A stretch of DNA of 64,000 nt from Bolinopsis microptera (Eukaryota > Ctenophora > Tentaculata > Lobata > Bolinopsidae): contig NC_087084.1 in the NCBI RefSeq assembly GCF_026151205.1, positions 13,966,235-14,030,234 of the forward strand. Reading direction: 5' to 3'. Below are positions 11,591 to 23,500 of this stretch, in pieces. A program made the position numbers and the translations under genes. The notes under the pieces were generated by a model, which saw only the letters and a list, made by a program, of their open reading frames with translations, was not told the origin of the DNA and made no database searches. Numbering within the stretch: the first letter of the stretch is position 1; each line of letters starts with the position of its first letter.

Positions 11591-14500
11591 TTGTCTCACT
11601 ACATCGTCGTGAAACTTGTGAACTTCCTCCCAGTGGGGCAGGCTACGCACTCTCTCCAACCAGCCTACAAGAGAAGGTTATTAATTTAATTAATTAATTA
11701 ATTAATTAGATTTTTTGATATGACTCCATTTAAAAGTTTCCCTCCTCCACTTTAAATTTATTTCTCGACCAAAAAATTAATAGAAAAAAAGGAAAGAAAC
11801 ATTGTGACAGCCAGCAGTTTAAAATCATCCACAAAAATGTTAAAACTTACTGATAACATTGGGCCACATTTTAAAATCAAAGTTGACCAGTTCGAGCACG
11901 ACGACGATACTTGCTATTGTGAAATCAGCTGTTGTTCTTACTCCTAGCAGCCAACTCTGAGGAAATCAGTAATTAATTAGTAATTAATTAGTAAATAATA
12001 ATTAATTAGTAATTAATTAGTAAATCAAGGAATAGATCGTCAGAGATTAGTATTTATCACTAACTTGTACATTAAAAAGTGACTATACATCTTTAATGAG
12101 ATATTAGAAATTACAATCTCTGAAAATTCATAATCGCTTTTTTTAATACATTAATCAAACAACAACAACTTAATAAACAAATTTACTACACCAATACTAA
12201 ATTCCAGTTAAATTATCATTAAAGTTAAACTCTCTTCAGATTTCAGAAGAACTTACCTTATTACTGTGTAGATAAGACTTTTCAATCGTGTCCAGATCTT
12301 CACATACCTGCAACAAATACAATTTTCATCACACAGTTTGAAACTGTTTAAAATTTACAGTAGATAATGATATGAATTATGACTTATTATAACGTGTTTT
12401 GTCACACAATTTGAAAATATTTAAATTTTACAGTAGATAATAATATGACCGATGATAACGTGTTTTGTTCCAATGTATATAATTGTATATTGTAAACCTG
12501 TGGGCTGTGCTAATCAAGGTGTCCTAATAATAAATAAGTAGTGATATTGAAAACTTAAGTAAGATAACTGGTACGTGTTTTGGTTACAAATAAATTAGGT
12601 TCAATTAATAACTGCAAAAACAATACATAAGGTGTACATATAATAGTGTACTGTTAACAGTAATTATGTATACAAAGTTATGTTTTTTATAACCTCACTA
12701 ACTAGTTTACTTGTACAATGTACAATAATACCCAAATTTACCGCGGAGCTTGAGAGAAAAGGAAAAGCTGTGGTAAATCGGGGTTTGCATTTAATTGTTT
12801 GATTGATTACATTTTAAAATGTGTTTTAAAGTCCTATTTGTGGAAAGAAAAGGACGCGGTAAATCTGAGTATATTATTAATAATGTTGTGATGTAACTTT
12901 GTTGAATTACTTAAAGGACTGTCCGATCGTAGGTGTTTAATCCTAATCTATTTGACGGTATCAGGTCAGGGCAGGGCAGCCCCCCTCCTCTTCCTACACC
13001 CCTGGGTCAGGTCATGGCAGCCCCCTCTTCTTCCTACACCCCTGGGTCAGGTCATGGCAGCCCCCTCTTCTTCCTACACCCCTGGGTCAGGTCATGGCAG
13101 CCCCCTCTTCTTCCTACACCCCTGGGTCAGGGCAGGGGTGCCCCCCCTCTTCTTACACCCCTGGGTCAGGTCATGGCAGCCCCCCCTCTTCCTACAACCC
13201 TAGGTCAGGTCATGGCAGCCCCCTCTTCTTCCTACACCCCTGGGTCAGGTCATGGCAGCCCCCCCCCCCCCTCTTTTTACACCCCTAGGTCAGGTCATGG
13301 CAGCCCCCCCTCTTCCTGCAACCCTAGGTCAGGTCATGACAGCCCCCTCTTCTTCCTACACCCCTGGGTCAGGTCATGGCAGCCCCCTCTTCTTCCTACA
13401 CCCCTGGGTCAGGTCATGGCAGCCCCCTCTATTTCCTACACCCCTGAGTCAGGTCATAGCAGCCCCCTCTTCTTCCTACACCCCTGGGTCAGGGCAGGGG
13501 TGCCGCCCCCCTCTTCCTACACCCCTGGGTCAGGTCATGGCAGCCCCCCCTCTTCCTACAACCCTAGGTCAGGTCATGGCAGCCCCCTCTTCTTCCTACG
13601 CCCCTGGGTCAGGTCATGGCAGCCCCCTCTTCTTCCTACACCCCTGGGTCAGGTCATGGCAGCCCCTTCTTCTTCCTACACCCCTGGGTCAGGGCAGGGT
13701 ACCCCCCCCCCTCTGCTTATACCCCTGGGTCAGGTCAGGGGCGCCCCCCTCTTCCTACACCCCTGGGTCAGGTCATGGCAGCCCCCCTCTTCCTACAACC
13801 CTAGGTCAGGTCATGGCAGCCCCCTCTTCGTCCTACACCCCTGGGTCAGGTCATGGCAGCCCCCTCTTCTTCCTACACCCCTGGGTCAGGTCATGGCAGC
13901 CCCCTCTTCTTCCTACACCCCTGGGTCAGGTCATGGCAGCCCCCTCTTCTTCCTACACCCCTGGGTCAGGTCATGGCAGCCCCCTCTTCTTCCTACACCC
14001 CTGGGTCAGGGCAGGGGTGCCCCCCCTCTTCTTACACCCCTGGGTCAGGGCAGGGGTGCCCCCCCTTCTTCCTACATCCTGGGTCAGGTCATGGCAGCCC
14101 CCCTCTTCCTACAACCCTAGGTCAGGTCATGGCAGCCCCCTCTTCTTCCTACACCCTGGGCCAGGGCAGGGGCGCCCCCCCCCCTCTTCCTACAACCCTA
14201 GGTCAGATCATGGCAGCCCCCTCTTCTTCTCACAACCCTAGGTCAGGTCATGGCAGCCCCCTCTTCTTCCTACACCCCTGGGTCAGGGCAGGGGTGCCCC
14301 CCCTCTTTTTACACCCCTGGGTCAGGTAATGGCAGCCTCCTCTTATTCCTACACCCCTGGGTCAGGTCATGGCAGCCCCCTCTTCTTCCTACACCCCTGG
14401 GTCAGGTCATGGCAGCCCCCTCTTCTTCCTACACCCCTGGGTCAGGGCAGGGGTGCCCCCCCTCTTCCTACACCCTGGGTCAGGGCAGGGGCGCCCCCCT

Positions 14501-17500
14501 CTTCCTACACCCCTGGGTCAGGTCATGGCAGCCCCCCCCCCCCTCTTCCTACAACCCTAGGTCAGGTCATGGCAGCCCCCTCTTCTTCCTACACCCCTGG
14601 GTCAGGTCATGGCAGCCCCCTCTTCTTCCTACACCACTGGGTCAGGTCATAGCAGCCCTTCTTCTTCCTACACCCCTGGGTCAGGGCAGGGGTGCCCCCC
14701 CCCCCCCCCCGCCTCCCCCTCTTCCTACACCCTGGGTCAGGTCATGGCAGCCCCCCCCTCTTCCTACAACCCTAGGTCAGGTCATGGCAGCCCCCTCTTC
14801 TTCCTACACCCCTGGGTCAGGTCATGGCAGCCCCCTCTTCTTCCTACACCCCTGGGTCAGGTCATGGCAGCCCCCTCTTCTTCCTACACCCCTGGGTCAG
14901 GGCAGGGGCGCCCCCCCTCTTCCTACACCCCTGGGTTAGAGCAGGGGTGCCCCCCCTCTTCCTACACCCTGGGTCAGGGCAGGGGTGCCCCCCCCCCTCT
15001 TCCTACACCCTGGGTCAGGGCAGGGGCGCCCCCCCCCCCCCCCTCTTGCTACACCCCTGGGTCAGCATCTTAGACCACATTTGTTAACATATCTCATTAG
15101 CAACTAGCACAGTGAACATTTAAATGGTGTAAATACCTTATAATTTACAAAGAATGCTAGGCATCTTAGCACGTACTTTAAGAACATAAGAAATAAAAAG
15201 TGGGTGGAAATGTTCAGTTAGAAGAAGGGGCTAAACCAGGGGTCAGATAACACCACAGTCTGAGAGTCTAATAATTCTGTGTGTTGGTTCTGTACTGTAA
15301 AGGTTCGGTAAAAAGGAGAGGTGCTCTTACTGGAGAGAAAATAAGTTGTGTTACAATCCGTCCCGCGCACCCCCCCCCCCCCCCCCCCCCCCCCCCCTTA
15401 ATATTTAATGTTTAGCAGTGTGAGATGACTGATGATAGTGAGATTAGTATTTGGGGTATTTATATAAACTTCATTATTTATTCACAAATCATAAAATATG
15501 ATAATTCAGTAAGCGGACACTTCTACAGTAATGTGAGAAGGGGAATAACAGCTGACCTCAACAGTGTCCTCTATCCAGCTACTCAGAGAGAGATAGCCAG
15601 TCCCACGTGACCTGCACGTGACCTGCACGTGACCTACACGTGACCTACACGTGACCTGCACGTGACTACTATGACGCACATTATCCTATTCTGTTATTAC
15701 GGTCCTACAATCTACATCCTTACATTAGCTTCGCAAACTCCGTTCTCTCTTACGTAATTCTTATTGTGCTGATCAGCAGTTTGTTTCTCAGCAGACTCTG
15801 TTTGAACTGGATACCTATTTTAGTTACTTACCTAACTGTTACAGCCAGGCATTATAATATTTCTTATTTTCTGTGATATTGCCTGATTTTACCCTCCTCC
15901 TCCTCCTCACTTTGTCTAGATCTGCTGAGACGAACTGTTCACTTTTTAAAGTCAGGTAGGAACGATACGGATTAAGAATAGATTGTGTGAGTTTTAAGAG
16001 GATTCAATATCTTACATCAGAGGTTTATTATAATAGCCAAATAGCTGTAAATATCAATATAATCTCTGGTAAAAAGTTGCCGTGTACAAGTTGTGATCAC
16101 ATTAAATTCTGCTAAATTGGTAAACATTTTTCAGAAAAGTCAGTAATCAAAACTCGTTACAAACAGATATAACATCAAGATGGGGAAAGGAAAGCATAAA
16201 AAGAAACAGAAAGGAGATCAATCGGGTACAGATAGAGAAAAAACAACTTGCGGTCGGTACATACTTATATCTGTAAACATTATCTTTTTGTAGTAAAACA
16301 TTAACTAGGTATATTATGATTTATGTTATAAAATCTAGCAATTCTTATAGAATTGATACTATTGATACATTTAGCTCCGGCCGGGTAGCCACTGTGCTAG
16401 ATTCTCCATCATAATTGTAGGGTCCTACAACTTACAATGTTTGATTTTATTCAACTTTCACAGAGATGAATACGCTGGAAGAGTATAGAAACAAAGGCAG
16501 AGAAATATGTGAAAAGTTTTGCGAGTTTAAAGACCAATATCCGATTATGTTACCGCCTGCCCCCAAACAGACCTACATTGACTTTTACAAAGACGAAGAG
16601 GGAGCATCCAGCAGTAAATTTGATGATGAGAAATTCAAACAAGCAAACTATGAGGCTGAGGTGCTGACATACCGGGCTTTGGAGAGATTGCCAGAGGAAA
16701 GGTGTGTGGTTCTTCATAGCTTCGAGTACACCCATCATCAATACCGAATTTGTGATAAAAGTCATGACAGGAGAAAGTGTGATCAATGTAAAGGTATGGC
16801 TGCACAAAAAACAGAATGTGACTTTGTTGTTATCGGGAAGAACTATGTTGTCATTATTGAAGTGAAGAACGTCCCTATTGATGAAGATAGTGAACTAACA
16901 GAGGAGCAGAGAAAGAAATTGACAGGAGCACTTAAAGGCTCACTCGAACAACTTGAAAAGACAAAATCAATGATAAATGGTCTTGTAGAGCAAGTTTTCG
17001 CTGGAATGGAAGCAGATCATCAATGCTCAATAATATGCCTGTCCGCGTTTCCTAACACCAGTCGTGATCAATTTCAGAACATGGATGAACAGACCAAAAA
17101 GCAGATATTGTGCAAAGAGGATTTTCCAGATTTCTCAAGCTGGTGGAAACAACATGACGTGTTAGGTTCGATATCTAGCATTGTTCAAACTGAAGCTTTT
17201 CTCGCCAAACACCAGGAAATGAAGCAAGTATTGGTAGCTATCTACTGTACTGATAAAAACCGATGTGATGAACTGAAGTGTAGCTTGGGAAAAGCTATAA
17301 TGGACATTGACGACGAGTTGAAGAAAGGAAATATTACATTTCTCAGCAAAAACCGACTACCAAATCCTAATGTGATGAAAGCAACTGATATAAAGTCTGC
17401 AAATATTGACGATGGCATTAACATTTTCAAAGACATGCTCGGTATAGAATACTTGACTGTGGAACAACGTGATGCTTTCAACAGAGATCAGAACCTGCTG

Positions 17501-20500
17501 GTAATTAATGGACCAGCAGGTTCAGGGAAAACTATCATCTTGTTGGCTAAGATCATAAAAGTGATCAAATCAAATGTGGATAACAGAGCTGTGTTGTACA
17601 TTTTCTCAGATGATAACATTTCATGTAAACGTTATCAAGATGCTTTAGATAAAGCTGAAATCAGTAACGAAGTGATAGTTAATAACATGTCCATGGTATA
17701 TAGTAGAGAGTACACAGAACAGGTGGTATTAGAAAGTGAAAGCAGGGTGGTAATAGTTAGGATCTCATCTTTGTCACGTTTCACATATAATAATAGTGTG
17801 ACTAAACTGATGTATAGGAACATTCACGTATTTTTTGATGACTGGCAGGGTATGAGGGGTCCGTTAGCACGAAAGATGTTTACAGAGCGCGACTTACTGC
17901 TGACTGTCGGGGCACTCACTAACTGTGTTATCGCTTGTGATTTCACTCAGGCATACAGCTTAGAATTATCATCTTATAGAAAACGAAGAAAACGATTTTA
18001 CTCATTCTTAACAAACTTGCCCCCTGAAAGAATTGTAACTCTATCTTTGAACTTAAGAAATACTTCTGACATTACTGACATTCTATCTAAGATCAGAGAG
18101 CACATAATTCTACAAGTTCTTCAAGAAGAAAGAGACGATACTATTCCAATGATAAAACAAGGACACTTTATTCACGGACCACAGATTGTAGTGCATGTTA
18201 TTTATAAGATAATAAATGAGAAGGATTTTAGTGTGGTTACTGATATCTTGAATGAAGAGCTAGATAAATTATGTAACACAGACGTGATTAAAATAGGTAT
18301 AGTATATAATACAAGAAGAATAATTCAAAAGGTAATAGAAGAACGATGTAGTGTTGATAATAATAAAATAGAGTGGTGTAATGTTAAAAGTTGTTATTCA
18401 GCTGAGTACCCAGCAGTTATTGTGTTATACGATGTTGCTAATTATGTGGACCTATCTATTCTTTACCGGCAGATATCAAGAGCAAGGGTATATTGTGTTG
18501 TTATATTATATAGTTCAGATGATAACCACATCTTTTCAGGATTTGAAAAATTGAATGATTATATGTTGGCTGAATTTGAAGATTCAATCAGAGTTATGCG
18601 GTATGATTGATAACACCGAGTTTATCTGTGATAAGAATATTTGTGTTGAATGACACTAACATATTTTATTGAATGTTACATTGAAAATGAGATTATACGA
18701 TTTACCGAATAACAATACCAATATTAAATTCGTAGTGCTAAATCAACATATTTTGTGAGATGTCAGTTGTTTTATCAAAGAATTCAAGTTTGCGTATTTA
18801 TTTGTTGTATATGCAGCTAAATTTTACAGTAGATAATGATAGAACTTAAGACGTGTATTGTTCCAATATATAATGTATACTTATGGGCTGTGCTAATCAA
18901 GGTGTCCTAATAATAAATAAGTAGTGATATTGAAAACTTCAGTAAGATAAGTACGTGTTTTGGTTACAAATTAATTATTGCAAAAACAATACATAAGGTG
19001 TACATAATACTAAATACATATTATAGTGTACTGTTAACAGTAATTATGTATACATTATACAATGTTATGTTTTGTATAACCTCACTAACTAGTTAACTTG
19101 TACGATGTACAGTAATACCCAAATTTAGCTGTTTGAAATGTAGCATTGAAAATACTAATATGAGATAAGATTTGTAAAGTAACAACGTATTCTGCCAATG
19201 TTATAATACATAGTGTTGAATTTAGAAGTATCAACACAGCTGTTCTGAAAATTAATTTAAACTTCATTAAGAAATTGTATTATTATAGTTCAGCATGTAG
19301 CGTGATTATCAGAGTATGTACATATTATATTATATCTAGATAGGATCCAAATACTTTACAAATACTTTACAAGCCATAGGTTATCTAGTAAAATTATCCT
19401 CCAAATAGTTTATCATAAAGTCATAACTGAACAAAGATTAAAAACAAAATATAAATATGAATATAAAAGTGAAGACAGTCTAAAATAGCTAACCTTCTTT
19501 ATGCCAGTTTCAATAAGCTTGTTATTACTTGTACTGTCCTCTAACCACCACGTGTCATGACGTCACACCACGTGTCATGACGTCACACCACGTGTCATGA
19601 CGTCACACCACGTGTCATGACGTCACACTAAAATAATAATAAAACTGAAGACAGACTAAAATAACTAACCTTCTTAATGCCAGTTTCAATAAGCGTGTTA
19701 TTACTTGTACTGTCTTCTAACGCGAACTCGCTGTATATTTGTGGATACACATAGCTAAAACCAATGTTCCTGAAATTGTTTATTTCAATTTCAAACCATG
19801 GCTATTATTTATAACTTTATTAGAATAAAAGTTTATCAATAGTTTATGTGTGCTCTACATTGAGGAGTCACTATTATTTTCAGACTGTTTTAGTTATAGT
19901 GACAAACACTGCAGCATGCTTTACTGTTTCATAGACTCAATGAATACATTAGCTGTAGTTATTTACCGCCCACCGGACGCTCCAACAGAATCTTTCAAAG
20001 AAATTCTGGACCTAGTTCAAAAGAAACTAGACGCCCTCACCTCCGATAACAGAACACCGGACCTCTACATAATGGGAGACTTTAATCTCCCACATATAGA
20101 CTGGGAGTATTCAAATGTCCTCGCTGGTCAAACCCAATCGGATCAAAGAGCCTGCTCAGGCCTACTCGACTTCATGAACATGAACTTTCTAAGTCAAATG
20201 ATTCATGAACCTACTAGAGGTAGCAACATTATTGACCTGATACTCACCAACAAGCCCCAAGACGTAATCGAGACGAACGTGTGTGAGACCCAGCTGTCTG
20301 ATCATAGACTTGTTGAGCTTTTACTAGGTCACAACCCTCTCAGCCCCAAGCAAACCTCAACTGAAGTTGTAGATAAAGACTCTTTTCGAGCAGTAAATTA
20401 TCACAACGCTGACTTTGAAGCTATGAATGAACTTCTAGCAACAATAGATTGGAATGAACTTAAAAGACTCTGTGAAGACGATGAGAATGGGAGTAATTTC

Positions 20501-23500
20501 TTGGAACTCATCCGTTTGACTGTGCTCCAGGTCACTCTTCTCAATTCCCCATACAATAATAAGCCAGGTGCTTCCCCAGTGCACAGAAACCAGCATTGTC
20601 GTAAAAAGTATACGCTTAAAAGGAAAAAGAGGAAGATCAACGCCCGCATGAATGCCATTACTCAAAGAAACCCTACGTCCCCCGTCCTTGCAAAGCTTAG
20701 AAATGAAGTGGACCTCTTGGCATTTGAAATAAGTGAGCTGATCATCAACGAGCTCAACGAACGCGAGGCTAAAGCTGTCACTACCATAAAGACAAATCCA
20801 CGTTACTTCTACAGCTACGCAAAGAAGTTTGCGAAAGTCAAATCTTCTGTCTCCCCCATCAGAGATAGAGAAGGTCGACTGCACACGGACCCCAAGGAAA
20901 AGGCCGAGCTCCTCCAGGCCCAATATGTAAAAGTATTTAGTGACCCAAATGAAGCCCACATCGAGGAAAGCCTTGCTGGATTGAACCCTGTGCCAGTTAA
21001 GGAACTCGATCAAATGCAATTCTCAGTTAACGATATCTCAGAAGCCATCAAGGAACTGGACCCGTATTCATCAACCCCTGATGGTGATATCCCTGCTAGG
21101 ATCCTGACCAAATGTAGAGAGACATTGTCCGAGCCCATATTTCTACTCTGGCAAGATTCTTTTGAAACTGGAGTAATCCCTCCTAGCATGAAAACGCAGT
21201 TTATTACCCCTGTCTACAAGAAGGGTGACCGCACAGAGGCTGCCAACTACCGCCCTGTTTCTATAACATCGCATATCATCAAGATCTTCGAAAGAGTGAT
21301 ACGAAACAACCTTGTCGAACATATGGAAGCGAATAACTGTCTTTCACCGCATCAACATGGATTTCGCAAAAAGAGGAGCTGCCTAACTCAACTCTTAGAC
21401 CATGTAGATACCATATTGAAAAGCTTGAACAGTGGCGAAGAAGTAGATGTCATATACCTCGATTACGCCAAAGCGTTCGATAAGGTAGATCACAACATAC
21501 TACTTGCAAAAGCAAAACGTTACGGAATTCATGGAAACATGCTCCAGTGGTTAAGTGAATTCCTAACAAACCGTCTCCAGACAGTGGTCGTTGAAGGAAC
21601 TAAGTCATCCTTCCAGCTGGTGATAAGTGGTGTGCCACAAGGTACAGTGTTGGGACCGATTCTGTTCATTCTCTACATCGATGACCAATTGGACGCACTG
21701 CTTACCTCTCTTGGAAAGATATTTGCTGATGACACCAAACTCATCGGTAAAATATTGGACTTGGCCACCAAAGCATCACTACAAGAAGACCTCTTCAATG
21801 TCATTGCCTGGGCTCGAAGAAACAATATGCAGCTCAATGAAGCCAAATTTGAGATCCTCAACTATACGCTCAATAATTCGCTTCTGCTACGAAATCTGCC
21901 ATTTACAAATGATCTGCTCAGTTACACTCTTACAACAGGTCAAATAATTGAGCCAGCAGAAACTGTCAGGGACTTGGGGGTGATTTTATCAAACGACTGC
22001 TCTTGGACTCCCCACATCCAAAAAATGATCCAATCAGCAAGCACTATGTCATCCTGGGTTCTTAGCGTCTTCAAAGATAGATCACAATTTCTCATGCTTA
22101 CCCTCTTCAAAACCATGGTGCGGAGTAAGCTAGAATATTGCTGCCCTGTCTGGAATCCAGCCAAGACCATGGACATAGAGGCTATAGAAAACGTCCAACG
22201 ACAATTTACCCGACGCATTAACGGATGCAGTGGTTTAGACTACTGGGAACGTCTCACGAAACTCGATATCATATCATTGCAGAGACGTCGAGAAAGGTAC
22301 ATCTTGATCCACACATGGAAAATTCTCAATGGCCTGGCCCCAAATGATATTGGCATGCTGTTCAAAAACAACCCCTGACATGGAATAAAAGCTACTGTAC
22401 CAGCACTGAACAACAAATCACAGCGTTCTGTGGCAACTCACTATGAAAACTCGTTTGGAGTGAAAGCGGCACAGCTGTGGAATCTTCTCCCCAAAGAAAT
22501 TAATTCCATCTCTACTTTGGACCTGTTAAAATCGTCACTGGCTAAATTCCTTAAAGAATTCCCCGACACACCTCCGACTAAAGGATACACCGCTACTAAC
22601 AACAACTCACTCTTGGAATGGTACTTACAAAAAGACCCCTGTGGAGTGATAGGAGGACGTACTTGATACTGTTGTCCTGAAGCGATCCCAGCCAAACCTA
22701 CTCAAAGTACTCAAAGTAAGTAAGTTATTAATAAATTAAAATAAAGGTTAAAAATCACTTTTAAGACTAGTGGCTACATATTATTTAAAACTTTACATGT
22801 CCCAAATATCGAGTGTTTTTGGAATTATGTCTATAACAGTGTTATAGTTATATAAGTCCCCCACTGAAAAACGATGTTGAATATTATCTCAGTTTCAAGA
22901 GCAGAGCCTAAATAACGTTAGGAATTCCAGGAATCTCACCAATGTAGCTGCTCGCAACTCCAGGATACCATCTGATCTACCTGACTTTGCATCTCTTTTG
23001 ACAGTCTCTGAACTCTGTATGTGTCATGCAGGTAGTTTATAATCGCTGGTCTGAAAAAGTGTGAGCTAAATTAAATTGTGGAATTTACCCTGGCGGCACT
23101 ATGGCGGCACTCTGGCTGCCATAGTGCCACGAGAATGCCGCGATGGGGCCATCGGGATCCGGATGTATGATCAATAATACTAATAGTGCTGTAATTTTGT
23201 CCGGAATGTTGCATGATTTTATAAATATGTTTAATTTGCTGGACCGATATATATCGATATTGTCACAACTCACAATGTGTATCAGGTACACTCAACACAA
23301 CCATTTTAAACAAACCAATTGTTTATAAACAAATCACTATCAAAACAATGAACCATTCAAACTGAATATTAAAATGAAACAACTAAATTATGTAATATAA
23401 TAATATAATAATTATGTAATATAATAATATAATTCCTCTCACCCCTCAGAAATACAGACACCATTATGTTGTATTACAGGCAGGGTATGTTTAGGGTTCT

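Noticed and set aside
12933-15087. Long Pro/Gly/Ser-rich frames (up to 395 codons) that might be a secreted structural protein
   Set aside because: The 40-bp unit has no stop on this strand, so all frames stay open; the period is not a multiple of three, there is no good start or splice support, and it lies in a GST intron.
12424-19127. LTR retrotransposon with the 310-bp repeats as LTRs
   Set aside because: No TG...CA ends, primer-binding site, or gag/pol between the copies; the internal gene is a NERD-helicase. Kept only as an unexplained direct repeat.
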